Shown here: piece by piece, positions 7,194-14,977 of the stretch | Layout of the letters: each line of letters opens with the position of its first letter | How positions within the stretch are numbered: position 1 is the first letter of the stretch | Origin: Comamonadaceae bacterium | GTDB taxonomy: Bacteria > Pseudomonadota > Gammaproteobacteria > Burkholderiales > Burkholderiaceae_C | DNA length: 24,008 bases | NCBI GenBank assembly: GCA_947461325.1 | Contig: CANHLD010000006.1 | Location: 1-24,008 of the forward strand | Direction of reading: 5' to 3' | Made by a program: the position numbers and the translations under genes | The notes under the pieces: model-generated | Databases searched by the model: none | What the model was told of the DNA's origin: nothing | The model's input: the letters and a program-made list of their open reading frames with translations, nothing else

Positions 7194-8201
7194 ATGAGTG
7201 ACCCAAAAAGCAATGAAAAGCCGATCCAATTTGTCGAACGCCTGCGCGAGGAGGCTTTCCAGGAGCCCGATGCTGTGCATACCGGCGAGGTGACTAAGGA
7301 AACTCAAATCATTGCCATTTATGGCAAGGGCGGTATTGGCAAAAGCTTCACGCTGGCCAACCTCAGTTACATGATGGCGCAGCAAGGCAAAAAAGTTTTG
7401 CTCATTGGTTGTGACCCCAAGAGCGACACCACCAGTTTGCTGTTCGGTGGCAAAGCCTGTCCCACCATCATCGAAACCTCATCCAAGAAAAAGCTCGCGG
7501 GTGAAGAAATCAAGATCGGTGACGTCTGCTTCATTCGTGACGGCGTGTTCGCCATGGAACTTGGTGGCCCCGAAGTGGGTCGCGGTTGCGGTGGGCGCGG
7601 CATCATCCATGGCTTTGAAACCATGGAAAAACTCGGTTTTCACGAGTGGGGTTTTGACTACGTATTGCTGGACTTTTTGGGCGACGTGGTGTGCGGCGGT
7701 TTCGGTTTGCCGATTGCCCGCGACATGTGCCAAAAAGTCATCGTCGTCGCCTCCAACGATTTGCAGTCTCTCTACGTTGCAAATAACGTCTGTAGCGCGG
7801 TGGAATATTTCCGCAAGCTCGGCGGCAATGTCGGCGTGGCCGGCATGGTCATCAATAAGGATGACGGCACCGGTGAGGCCCAGGCCTTTGCAGCTAACGC
7901 AGGCATTCCCGTGCTGGCTGCCATTCCAGCCAATGAAGACATTCGCCGCAAGAGTGCCAGCTACGAAATCATCGGCAAGCCCGATGGTGAGTGGGGTGCC
8001 TTGTTTGCCGAGTTAGCCAAAAACGTGGCTGAGGCGCCGCCGCAGAGACCCAAGCCGCAAACACAAGACCAGTTGCTGGGGTTGTTCAGCGCGGATGTCA
8101 CCGGACGCGACTTTGTCATGACGCCTGCTACCGAAGTTGATATGACAGGCAAAACTGTTATCGACAAACCGACCCTCGAAGTGGTTTACGACGAAGTCTG
8201 A
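7194..8201 (+). CDS. bchX: Chlorophyllide a reductase iron protein subunit BchX
   Basis: BchX is the nitrogenase-Fe-protein-like ATPase that feeds electrons to BchYZ for reduction of ring B of chlorophyllide a, which commits the pathway to bacteriochlorophyll. The 335-residue protein has a P-loop at 44-51 (GKGGIGKS), the GCDPKSDTT switch I block at 72-80, and the two cysteines that bridge the 4Fe-4S cluster at the dimer interface, C132 (GRGCGGRG) and C167 (DVVCGGF). The N-terminal extension of about 35 residues before the P-loop separates it from BchL. A GGAGAGA Shine-Dalgarno precedes the ATG. It is followed 8 bases later by bchY and then bchZ, so all three reductase subunits are encoded in order. 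A PpsR-type promoter lies just upstream. Confidence 0.97.
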   Translation: MSDPKSNEKPIQFVERLREEAFQEPDAVHTGEVTKETQIIAIYGKGGIGKSFTLANLSYMMAQQGKKVLLIGCDPKSDTTSLLFGGKACPTIIETSSKKKLAGEEIKIGDVCFIRDGVFAMELGGPEVGRGCGGRGIIHGFETMEKLGFHEWGFDYVLLDFLGDVVCGGFGLPIARDMCQKVIVVASNDLQSLYVANNVCSAVEYFRKLGGNVGVAGMVINKDDGTGEAQAFAANAGIPVLAAIPANEDIRRKSASYEIIGKPDGEWGALFAELAKNVAEAPPQRPKPQTQDQLLGLFSADVTGRDFVMTPATEVDMTGKTVIDKPTLEVVYDEV

Positions 8202-8209
8202 AGCCGATC

Positions 8210-9739
8210 ATGAGCGACATCATTCCTATCACCCCGTTGCCAAACCCTGCGGCCGCCAGCGCAGACGGTTTGGGCTGTCATTCAGGCAAAGACCAAATGC
8301 TGGATGCCGCTGCCAAGGCAGGCAAGAGCGAGGTTTTGGCCAAATATGCAGCGGACTATCCCAAAGGCGCGCACGACCAGCCGCAATCCATGTGCCCGGC
8401 TTTCGGCTCCTTGCGGGTGGGTTTGCGCATGCGCCGTACCGCCACCATACTGAGCGGCTCAGCATGTTGTGTGTACGGTTTGACATTCACTTCGCATTTC
8501 TACGGTGCGCGCCGCACTGTGGGTTACGTGCCGTTCAATTCCGAAACATTGGTCACTGGCAAGCTGTTTGAAGACATCCGCGAAGCGGTATATGAGCAGG
8601 CCGACCCGGAAAAACTCGACTGCATCGTCATCATCAATTTGTGCGTCCCCACAGCCAGCGGTGTGCCGCTGCAATTGCTGCCCAAAGAAATCAACGGCGT
8701 GCGTGTCATCGGCATAGATGTACCCGGATTTGGTGTGCCAACTCACGCAGAAGCCAAGGATGTATTGGCTGGTGCCATGTTGCATTACGCCAGACAAGAA
8801 GCCATGGCCGGTCCTGTGGCTGCACCTCGCCAAGGCCGCAGCAGCAAGCCGACCATCACTTTGTTGGGCGAGATGTTCCCGGCCGATCCGATGATCATTG
8901 CGCAAATGATCGGTCCCATGGACTTGGCGGTTGGCACTGTCGTTCCTACACGCGAATGGCGCGAACTGTATGCGGCTTTGGACTGCAAAGCGGTGGCAGC
9001 TATTCATCCGTTTTACACCGCCAGCGTGCGTGAATTTCAAGCGGCCGGTCGCCCGGTGGTAGGTTCCGCACCTGTGGGTATCGATGGCACCCATGATTGG
9101 CTGGGCGCCATTGGTCAAGCCTGCGGTGTATCTCAAGAAAAAATCGACACAGCCCGCAACCAAACATTGGGCGCGATGCGCGGTGTCTTGGCTTCGCAAA
9201 AAATCAATGGCCGCATCACCTTGAGCGGCTATGAGGGCTCAGAACTGTTGGTCGCACGTTTGTTGATCGAATGCGGCGCCGACTTGCGTTATGTCGGCAG
9301 CGCATGTCCTGCCACGCCATGGAATGCGCATGATGCCGAATGGTTGCAGTCCAAAGGCGTGCATGTGCAATTCCGCGCGTCACTCGAACAAGACTTGGCA
9401 GCCATGCACGAGTTCAAACCGCAACTTGCCATCGGCACTACACCGGTGGTGCAAGCCGCTAAAGAGTTGTGCATTCCTTCTTTGTATTTCACCAACCTCA
9501 TTTCAGCGCGCCCCTTGATGGGCGTGGCTGGTGCCGGTTCGCTGATTCAGGTGGTTAACGCCGCCATTGGCAACCAGGCGCGATTCGACGAAATGAAAGC
9601 GTTTTTCGGTTCTGTCGGGCAAGGCGATGAAGCCGGTGTGTGGGAGGACGTTCCTGTCATGCACCCTGACTTTAAAAAGGAAGTGCGTCGCCAGTTCGAG
9701 AAGAAGCAGAAAAAACGCAAAGCCGAGGAGATGGGCTGA
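8210..9739 (+). CDS. bchY: Chlorophyllide a reductase subunit Y
   Basis: BchY is the NifD-like half of the catalytic heterotetramer of chlorophyllide a reductase; with BchZ it binds the 4Fe-4S cluster and the substrate. The 509-residue length is usual. Conserved cysteines near the N-terminus (C23, C62 in QSMCPAFG and C86/C87 in GSACCVYG) include the cluster ligands. The remaining family landmarks are a central SAPVGIDGTHDWL segment and the C-terminal ISARPLMGVAGAGS stretch. The C-terminus is highly basic (Lys/Arg-rich). Its stop overlaps the bchZ start as TGATG at 9737-9741, so the two subunits are probably made by coupled translation. There is no sign of frameshift or truncation. Confidence 0.96.
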   Translation: MSDIIPITPLPNPAAASADGLGCHSGKDQMLDAAAKAGKSEVLAKYAADYPKGAHDQPQSMCPAFGSLRVGLRMRRTATILSGSACCVYGLTFTSHFYGARRTVGYVPFNSETLVTGKLFEDIREAVYEQADPEKLDCIVIINLCVPTASGVPLQLLPKEINGVRVIGIDVPGFGVPTHAEAKDVLAGAMLHYARQEAMAGPVAAPRQGRSSKPTITLLGEMFPADPMIIAQMIGPMDLAVGTVVPTREWRELYAALDCKAVAAIHPFYTASVREFQAAGRPVVGSAPVGIDGTHDWLGAIGQACGVSQEKIDTARNQTLGAMRGVLASQKINGRITLSGYEGSELLVARLLIECGADLRYVGSACPATPWNAHDAEWLQSKGVHVQFRASLEQDLAAMHEFKPQLAIGTTPVVQAAKELCIPSLYFTNLISARPLMGVAGAGSLIQVVNAAIGNQARFDEMKAFFGSVGQGDEAGVWEDVPVMHPDFKKEVRRQFEKKQKKRKAEEMG

Positions 9740-11211
9740 TGTTTGTCCTCGACCACGACAGAGCAGGCGGTTACTGGGGAGCGGTGTATGTGTTCACCGC
9801 GATCAAAGGATTGCAAGTCGTCATCGATGGACCGGTCGGTTGTGAAAACCTGCCGGTCACTTCTGTATTGCATTACACCGATGCTTTGCCGCCTCACGAA
9901 TTGCCTATCGTCGTCACCGGTCTGGCTGAAGAACAACTCGGACGCGAAGGCACGGAAGGTGCGATGAAACGTGCCCACCAAGTGCTCGACCCCGATTTAC
10001 CTGCCGTGGTGGTCACCGGCTCCATTGCCGAAATGATTGGCGGTGGTGTCACGCCCGAGGGCACCAACCTCATGCGCTTTTTACCGCGCACGATTGACGA
10101 AGACCAATGGCAATGCGCCAACCGCGCCATGTTCTGGTTGTGGACCGAATACGGCATGAAAAAAGTGCCTAAGCGTGTTCGCAAAGATGGTGAGAAGCCA
10201 CGTGTCAACATCATTGGGCCTTGCTACGGCACATTCAACAGCCCCAGCGATTTGGCAGAAATCCGTCGACTGGTGCAAGGCATAGGCGCAGACATCAACA
10301 TGGTCTTTCCCTTGGGTAGCCATTTGGCCGAGGTGTCACAACTGGTCGAAGCCGATGTGAACATTTGCATGTACCGCGAGTTTGGTCGCATGTTGTGCGA
10401 AGCGCTGGACCGTCCTTATTTGCAAGCACCTATCGGTTTGCACAGCACCACCAAGTTTTTACGCAAGTTGGGCGAATTGCTGGGCCTGGACCCCGAGCCG
10501 TTCATTCAACGCGAACGCCACACCACCATCAAACCAGTCTGGGATTTGTGGCGCTCGGTCACCCAAGACTTTTTTGCCACCGCCAGTTTCGCGGTGGTGG
10601 CCACAGACACATACGCGCGTGGCATACGCAAATTTTTAGAAACCGAAATGGGCATGCCGTGCAAGTTTGCAGTCTCTCGATTGCCTGGCCAAAAAACAGA
10701 CAACGCAGAGGTGCGTGAACTGGTTCACAAACAAATGCCGCTGATTTTGTTTGGCAGCTACAACGAACGCATGTACTTGGCCGAGGCTGGCAGCACCGGG
10801 CCGATGAAAGCGACCTTCATTCCAGCCTCATTTCCCGGCGCCATCATCCGTCGCCACACCGGCACCCCGTTCATGGGCTATAGCGGTGCCACCTATTTGA
10901 TTCAAGAGGTGTGCAATTCCTTGTTCGACGCGTTGTTCCACATCCTGCCGCTGGGCACCGATATGGACAAGGTGGATGCAACGCTGGCGCGCGGCATCAG
11001 CGGCGCACAGGAAAACACGCCTTGGGATGACGCCGCGCAAACCCGTTTGCACACCTTGGTCTCAGGCCAGCCGGTGTTGGTGCAAATTTCTGCTGCCAAG
11101 CGTTTGCGAGATTTGGCTGAGGGCAAGGCGCGCTCCAGCGGTGTCGAGTTGGTCACCGAGGACCATGTGCGCTCCGCAGGTGCCGAGCTTGGTTTGGGAG
11201 AGGCCGCATGA
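9739..11211 (+). CDS. bchZ: Chlorophyllide a reductase subunit Z
   Basis: BchZ is the NifK-like partner of BchY in chlorophyllide a reductase. The 490-residue protein begins with the family-typical FVLDHDRAGGYWGAVY stretch, followed by GCENLPV, in which C35 is a candidate cluster ligand. It continues with IGPCYGTFNSPSD and the C-terminal light-independent-reductase-like helical segment (about 410-490, PWDDAA to RSAGAELG), which resembles the protochlorophyllide reductase subunit tail. The ATG overlaps the bchY stop. The bchZ stop in turn overlaps the start of a 41-codon ORF (ATGA, 11208-11211), which links the bch genes to the puf operon in one transcript. Confidence 0.96.
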   Translation: MFVLDHDRAGGYWGAVYVFTAIKGLQVVIDGPVGCENLPVTSVLHYTDALPPHELPIVVTGLAEEQLGREGTEGAMKRAHQVLDPDLPAVVVTGSIAEMIGGGVTPEGTNLMRFLPRTIDEDQWQCANRAMFWLWTEYGMKKVPKRVRKDGEKPRVNIIGPCYGTFNSPSDLAEIRRLVQGIGADINMVFPLGSHLAEVSQLVEADVNICMYREFGRMLCEALDRPYLQAPIGLHSTTKFLRKLGELLGLDPEPFIQRERHTTIKPVWDLWRSVTQDFFATASFAVVATDTYARGIRKFLETEMGMPCKFAVSRLPGQKTDNAEVRELVHKQMPLILFGSYNERMYLAEAGSTGPMKATFIPASFPGAIIRRHTGTPFMGYSGATYLIQEVCNSLFDALFHILPLGTDMDKVDATLARGISGAQENTPWDDAAQTRLHTLVSGQPVLVQISAAKRLRDLAEGKARSSGVELVTEDHVRSAGAELGLGEAA

Positions 11212-11333
11212 AGCCATGCAATGAATTGCTTTCACAGGTGTGTGCCTGTGGACGTACCCCCATGTCGCGGCAGCTGCTGCGGCTACCCAGGTTGCGCGGG
11301 TTGGGCGCAGCGTTGGCCTTGCGGCCATTTTGA
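11208..11333 (+). CDS. Putative 41-residue leader ORF between bchZ and pufB
   Basis: This ORF is too short for usual gene callers. ATG at 11208 overlaps the bchZ stop (ATGA) and has a GGGAGAGG Shine-Dalgarno at 11196-11203; the stop is TGA at 11331. The predicted peptide begins MKPCNELLSQVCACGR, is Cys-rich at the N-terminus and strongly basic at the C-terminus, and has no membrane helix. It is not recognisable as PufQ, which often precedes pufB in Rhodobacter. By position it resembles the short pufK-type ORF of Rhodobacter sphaeroides, but no sequence relation is claimed. It ends 14 bases before pufB and overlaps two hairpins, so it may act as a translated leader controlling pufB. Coding status is unproven. 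Confidence 0.4.
   Translation: MKPCNELLSQVCACGRTPMSRQLLRLPRLRGLGAALALRPF
11231..11252 (+). other. Hairpin upstream of pufB
   Basis: CACAGG (11233-11238) and CCTGTG (11245-11250) form a perfect 6-bp stem with a six-base loop, extended by a T-G and a T-A pair to 11231-11252. It lies within the bchZ-pufB gap and inside the 41-codon ORF. It could affect mRNA processing or stability at the 5' end of the puf message. Confidence 0.5.
11314..11331 (+). other. Small GC hairpin followed by four T, before pufB
   Basis: TGGCC (11314-11318) and GGCCA (11323-11327) pair around a TTGC loop and are followed by TTTT (11328-11331). It resembles a weak terminator or processing site. It ends 5 bases before the pufB Shine-Dalgarno (AAGGAG, 11336-11341) and overlaps the stop of the 41-codon ORF. 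The stem is short, so any function is uncertain. Confidence 0.3.
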
Positions 11334-11347
11334 AGAAGGAGCATCGC

Positions 11348-11494
11348 ATGTCAAATCATCGGACATCCATTTCCGGCCTGACTGACGAAGAGGCTCAGGA
11401 GTTCCACCAGTTCTGGATCCAAGGAACCGTTGGCTTCACAGCAGTCGCTGTGCTGGCTCACATCTTGGTCTGGGCATGGCGGCCCTGGTTCTGA
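11348..11494 (+). CDS. pufB: LH1 antenna beta subunit
   Basis: PufB is the 48-residue beta polypeptide of the core light-harvesting complex in the photosynthetic membrane. It has a polar N-terminus with the LTDEEAQEFH segment (H20), one transmembrane helix at about 25-45, the bacteriochlorophyll-ligating H38 (LAHIL), and the aromatic tail WAWRPWF that hydrogen-bonds the pigment. Length and motifs are textbook. The ATG at 11348 has a clear AAGGAG six bases upstream. A longer open frame from 11240 exists but lacks support. Unusually, the next gene is not pufA but a 75-codon ORF beginning 31 bases downstream. Confidence 0.97.
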   Translation: MSNHRTSISGLTDEEAQEFHQFWIQGTVGFTAVAVLAHILVWAWRPWF

Positions 11495-11525
11495 GTCAAG
11501 TTCTTTAACCGAACGGAGTAAACCT

Positions 11526-11753
11526 ATGGCTAACACCACCTCTTTTGAGACGCATAAATCATCCGACTGGGATGAAAAAATTGCGTTTGTTCTGATTTTT
11601 GTTCCCTGTTTCGTTGTCTTGCTTTCGTTTGCTGTTGTCGGTCAGTTGATTGGCATGCGTTGGAAATCCTGGCTGCCTGGCGCGGAGAACATGCCAAACA
11701 TCATTTCAGGTGTCAAGGCTACGGTTTATACGTTCATGTCTCACATCATTTAG
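11526..11753 (+). CDS. Unrecognised 75-residue single-TM protein between pufB and pufA
   Basis: I do not recognise this family. It is a 75-residue protein with a polar N-terminus (1-18), one strong transmembrane helix at about 19-44, a short basic/aromatic linker (RWKSWLPG, 45-52) and an amphipathic C-terminal tail ending in SHII. The helix has no histidine, so it cannot bind bacteriochlorophyll like LH1 alpha or beta, but it contains a GxxxG at 39-43. GGAG (11515-11518) lies 7 bases before the ATG, and its TAG stop is built into the Shine-Dalgarno of pufA (TAGGAG, 11751-11756). Hence it is translated between the two antenna subunits. By eye, the size, the single helix with GxxxG and an LP-x-P-x-tail are PufX-like, but PufX genes lie after pufM in Rhodobacter. 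A structural or assembly role in the RC-LH1 core is inference. Confidence 0.85.
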   Translation: MANTTSFETHKSSDWDEKIAFVLIFVPCFVVLLSFAVVGQLIGMRWKSWLPGAENMPNIISGVKATVYTFMSHII

Positions 11754-11764
11754 GAGAAAACATC

Positions 11765-11965
11765 ATGTGGAGAATTTGGCGTTTGTACGACCCTTTGCGG
11801 GCCATGGTGGTCCAGGGTATTTTTCTGTTCGGTTTGGCAGCAATGATCCACCTCATTTTGCTCAGCACGAACAAGTTCAACTGGCTCGACGGCGCGAAAA
11901 AGCCTGCAGCTGCTACGGCGCAAAACTCGCCTATGCCTGCGGCTGTTCCTGCCGAAAAGTCCTGA
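11765..11965 (+). CDS. pufA: LH1 antenna alpha subunit
   Basis: PufA is the 66-residue alpha polypeptide of the core antenna. It begins with the canonical MWRIWRLYDPLRA, has one transmembrane helix at about 13-35 with the bacteriochlorophyll ligand H29 (AMIHL), and continues with NKFNWLDG, which positions the pigment. An Ala- and Pro-rich tail of about 20 residues follows. The ATG at 11765 follows AGGAG (11752-11756), which overlaps the stop of the preceding 75-codon ORF. It is separated from pufL by a strong hairpin, as expected where antenna subunits must be made in excess over the reaction centre. Confidence 0.97.
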   Translation: MWRIWRLYDPLRAMVVQGIFLFGLAAMIHLILLSTNKFNWLDGAKKPAAATAQNSPMPAAVPAEKS

Positions 11966-11971
11966 GCTTTT

Positions 11972-12015
11972 CAGCACCGGCAGGTGCTGTTTAAAAGACA
12001 GCACCTGCATTTTTT
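11972..12015 (+). terminator. pufA-pufL intercistronic hairpin / attenuator
   Basis: GCAGGTGCTGT (11980-11990) and its exact complement (11998-12008) form an 11-bp stem with a 7-base loop, followed by six T (12010-12015), an intrinsic-terminator shape. A second, exclusive pairing is possible: CAGCACC (11972-11978) with GGTGCTG (11983-11989) around a GGCA loop, which would break the terminator stem. The first arm starts 7 bases after the pufA stop, so a terminating ribosome would cover it. In other phototrophs such hairpins stabilise the pufBA segment and lower reaction-centre mRNA. Confidence 0.85.
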
Positions 12016-12055
12016 AAATTCTTTGTGACATCACTTGCGGCAGGAGGGCTAACAC

Positions 12056-12889
12056 ATGGCCATGCTCAGCTTTGAAAAAAAATACCGAGTGCGAGGCGGG
12101 ACCCTTGTCGGCGGTGATTTATTTGACTTTTGGTTAGGCCCGTTTTACGTGGGCTTTTTCGGGGTCACCACCATCTTTTTTGCGTTCTTAGGAACGGCCA
12201 TGATTTTGTGGGGCGCCTCACAAGGCCCGACTTGGAATTTGTGGCAAATCAGTATTGCACCGCCCAACCTGTCCTACGGCCTGCGCTTTGCGCCGCTGAT
12301 GGAAGGCGGGTTGTGGCAACTCATCACCATTTGCGCGCTGGGTGCGTTTGTGTCTTGGATGCTGCGTGAAGTTGAAATTTGTCGCAAGTTGGGTATGGGC
12401 TATCACGTGCCGGCGGCATTCAGCATGGCGATATTTGCGTACTTCACGCTTGAAGTGATTCGTCCGGTGTTGATGGGCGGATGGGGCCATGCATTTCCCT
12501 ACGGTATTTACAGCCACCTCGATTGGGTGTCCAACGTTGGTTACCAATACCTGCACTTTCATTACAACCCTGCACACATGTTGGCGGTGAGTTTCTTCTT
12601 TGCCACCACGTTCGCGTTGTCGTTGCATGGTGCTTTGATTTTGTCGGCCACCAATCCCGGCAAGGGCCAGGTTGTCAAAACCCCGGAGCATGAAGATACG
12701 TTTTTCCGCGACACCATCGGTTATTCCATCGGCACCTTGGGCATCCACCGTTTAGGGGTGTTTTTGGCGATGGCAGCGGTGGCGTTCAGTGCCTTGTGCA
12801 TTGTGATCAGCGGTCCGTTTTGGAGTCGCGGCTGGCCCGAATGGTGGGGCTGGTGGCTGAATCTGCCCATCTGGTCTCAGTGGCCTTGA
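12056..12889 (+). CDS. pufL: Photosynthetic reaction centre L subunit
   Basis: PufL is one half of the reaction-centre core and binds bacteriochlorophylls, bacteriopheophytin and quinone in the membrane. The 277-residue protein has five transmembrane helices and begins MAMLSFEKKYRVRGGT, like its homologues. Counting the initiator Met, H154 (accessory pigment), H174 (special pair), H191 and H231 (iron) all fall where the Rhodobacter residues L153, L173, L190 and L230 predict. The QB-proton-uptake pair Glu-Asp is kept at 213-214. AGGAGGG (12042-12048) is a very strong Shine-Dalgarno 7 bases before ATG. It lies behind the pufA hairpin and 21 bases before pufM. Confidence 0.98.
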   Translation: MAMLSFEKKYRVRGGTLVGGDLFDFWLGPFYVGFFGVTTIFFAFLGTAMILWGASQGPTWNLWQISIAPPNLSYGLRFAPLMEGGLWQLITICALGAFVSWMLREVEICRKLGMGYHVPAAFSMAIFAYFTLEVIRPVLMGGWGHAFPYGIYSHLDWVSNVGYQYLHFHYNPAHMLAVSFFFATTFALSLHGALILSATNPGKGQVVKTPEHEDTFFRDTIGYSIGTLGIHRLGVFLAMAAVAFSALCIVISGPFWSRGWPEWWGWWLNLPIWSQWP

Positions 12890-12910
12890 CGCTTGACAGG
12901 AGCAACATAA

Positions 12911-13888
12911 ATGGCTGACTACTACAACCTTTTCACCACGGTGCAAGCCAAGGGGCCTGTACACCACGGTACTGAACTCGGGCCAGGCAACAGCCCGCGC
13001 TTTGGCCACCCTGCCATTTTCTGGATTCTGGGCAAGATCGGTAACGCGCAACTCGGCCCCATTTACCTCGGCGGTTTTGGTGTGTTGTCTTTGGTGTGCG
13101 GCATGCTCGCATTCAACATCATCGGTTTGAATATGCTGGCTTCTGTCAACTGGGATCCGGTGCAACTGGTACGTCAGTTGTTTTGGTTGGCGCTCGAGCC
13201 GCCACCGCCTGAATATGGCTTGTCATTACCTCCGCTGAACCAAGGCGGTTGGTTTTTGATTGTCGGTTTGTTGTTGTCCATTTCTGTGTTGGCTTGGTGG
13301 GTGCGCATGTATCGCCGGGCTATCGCATTGGGCATGGGCACGCATGTGGCTTGGGCGTTTGCCGCAGCGTTATGGCTGTTCTTTGTGCTCGGTTTATTCC
13401 GCCCGATTTTGATGGGTTCATGGGGCGAAGCTGTGCCTTACGGTATCTTCCCGCACCTGGATTGGACGGCGGCTTTGTCGATCCGTTACGGCAACTTGTT
13501 CTATAACCCGTTCCACGCTTTGTCGATTGTGTTCTTGTATGGCTCGGTGCTGCTGTTTGCAATGCACGGCGCGACCATCTTGGCCGTGACGCGTTACGGC
13601 GGCGAGCGCGAGATTGAGCAAATCGTGGACCGTGGCACCGCCTCTGAACGTGCCGGCTTGTTTTGGCGTTGGACCATGGGCTTTAACGCCTCCATGGAAT
13701 CCATCCACCGCTGGGCTTGGTGGTTTGCTGTGCTGTGTCCTTTGACCGGTGGCATCGGTATTTTGTTGACCGGCACCGTGGTGGACAACTGGTATTTGTG
13801 GGCAATCAAGCACGGCGTTGCGCCGCCTTACCCCAACGTATTTCCCGCTGTGATTGATCCGGCACTGACCCTGGGAGCCAAGCCATGA
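12911..13888 (+). CDS. pufM: Photosynthetic reaction centre M subunit
   Basis: PufM pairs with PufL to form the reaction-centre core. The 325-residue protein has five transmembrane helices. Pigment and iron ligands are visible: H182 (PHLDW), H202 in the NPFHALS special-pair segment, H219 and H266 for the iron, and E234 in the GEREIEQ loop, the extra iron ligand specific to M. The C-terminus extends about 15-20 residues beyond the shortest homologues, as is usual where a cytochrome subunit is bound. GACAGGAG precedes the ATG. The stop overlaps the pufC start (ATGA, 13885-13888). Confidence 0.98.
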   Translation: MADYYNLFTTVQAKGPVHHGTELGPGNSPRFGHPAIFWILGKIGNAQLGPIYLGGFGVLSLVCGMLAFNIIGLNMLASVNWDPVQLVRQLFWLALEPPPPEYGLSLPPLNQGGWFLIVGLLLSISVLAWWVRMYRRAIALGMGTHVAWAFAAALWLFFVLGLFRPILMGSWGEAVPYGIFPHLDWTAALSIRYGNLFYNPFHALSIVFLYGSVLLFAMHGATILAVTRYGGEREIEQIVDRGTASERAGLFWRWTMGFNASMESIHRWAWWFAVLCPLTGGIGILLTGTVVDNWYLWAIKHGVAPPYPNVFPAVIDPALTLGAKP

Positions 13889-14937
13889 AATCAATGAATT
13901 GGACACACCGCTTGTGGCAATGTGCGGTTGGCTTCTTGGCAGTCTTGCTACTGTCTGGTTGCGAATTGCCAGTTCCCAATAGCGTGCAACACGGTTACCG
14001 TGGCACCGGCATGGTTCAGGTTTACAACACCCGACTGCTTGCTGCCAAGGTGGACGCCAACGTGCCGCCAGTCGCTATTCCGCAAGCGCCCGGCGAAGGC
14101 CCTAAGGCCTCACAGACCTATAAAAATGTGAAAGTGTTGGGCAACCTCAGCACTGCACAATTCAACCGATTGATGGTCTCCATGTCAGCCTGGGTAGCGC
14201 CTAACAATGGCGGTTGTGTGTATTGCCACAACCCGGCCAATTTCGCTGACGATGAAAAATACACCAAGGTAGTAGCGCGTCGCATGCTGCAAATGACGCA
14301 ATACATCAACAGTGAATGGAAACCGCACGTGGCAGAAACCGGCGTCACTTGTTACACCTGTCACCGTGGTCAGCCAGTTCCATCGGCCATCTGGTTCACA
14401 CAAAGCCACGAACCGCAAGGCTCGAATTTCTTGGGCGATAAAGCGGGACAAAACGAACCGGCTGCCGTGGTCAATTTATCCTCATTGCCCAACGATCCCT
14501 TCACGCCTTTCTTGTTACAAGCCAAAGACATTCGCATGAATGGCCCGACACCCTTGCCCTCAGGCAACAGGCACTCCACCAAACAAACCGAATGGACCTA
14601 CGGCCTGATGACGCACATGTCAACCTCGCTCGGCGTCAATTGCACCTACTGTCACAACAGCCGCTCCTTCCAAAGTTGGGAAGATGCACCACCCCAGCGT
14701 GTCACTGCTTGGCACGGTATCCGCATGGCGCGTGACTTGAACGTCAACTACATGGAGCCTTTGACACCGGTGTTCCCAGACAACCGCAAGGGTGAGTTGG
14801 GTGACGTGGCCAAACTTAATTGCAACACTTGCCACCAAGGCGCTTACAAACCATTGTTTGGCGCGCCCATGGCCAAAGACTTCCCCGAGTTGTCGCCACC
14901 TTCGTCTGGCAAACCACCGCAAGTTGCCAGCAAGTGA
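13885..14937 (+). CDS. pufC: Tetraheme cytochrome c subunit of the reaction centre
   Basis: PufC re-reduces the oxidised special pair from the periplasmic side. The 350-residue precursor has a lipoprotein signal peptide with lipobox LLLSGC (C26), so the mature protein is anchored by lipid. Four CxxCH heme sites are present at 111-115, 156-160, 253-257 and 313-317, giving the full tetraheme form in two internally similar halves. Met residues upstream of the heme sites (for example M100 and M242/M245) are likely axial ligands. The ATG overlaps the pufM stop. Some phototrophs have a triheme form or none, so retention of all four hemes fits betaproteobacterial reaction centres. Confidence 0.97.
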   Translation: MKSMNWTHRLWQCAVGFLAVLLLSGCELPVPNSVQHGYRGTGMVQVYNTRLLAAKVDANVPPVAIPQAPGEGPKASQTYKNVKVLGNLSTAQFNRLMVSMSAWVAPNNGGCVYCHNPANFADDEKYTKVVARRMLQMTQYINSEWKPHVAETGVTCYTCHRGQPVPSAIWFTQSHEPQGSNFLGDKAGQNEPAAVVNLSSLPNDPFTPFLLQAKDIRMNGPTPLPSGNRHSTKQTEWTYGLMTHMSTSLGVNCTYCHNSRSFQSWEDAPPQRVTAWHGIRMARDLNVNYMEPLTPVFPDNRKGELGDVAKLNCNTCHQGAYKPLFGAPMAKDFPELSPPSSGKPPQVASK

Positions 14938-14977
14938 TTGAAAACTGTAGTACCTAACCACCTAGCATGAGATTTCC

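Noticed and set aside
8459..9199. Long open frame on the minus strand opposite bchY (246 codons)
   Set aside because: It lies entirely over bchY, has no recognisable domain and no Shine-Dalgarno; it is a codon-bias shadow.
11241..11258. A TGT-N12-ACC sequence before pufB resembling a PpsR site
   Set aside because: The right half-site is wrong, no TTGACA promoter accompanies it, and the sequence is better explained by the CACAGG/CCTGTG hairpin.
12218..12748. Minus-strand open frame opposite pufL (176 codons)
   Set aside because: Low-complexity His/Arg/Gln-rich translation opposite a certain gene; a shadow ORF.
13418..13906. Minus-strand open frame opposite pufM (162 codons)
   Set aside because: No domain and complete overlap with pufM; a shadow ORF.
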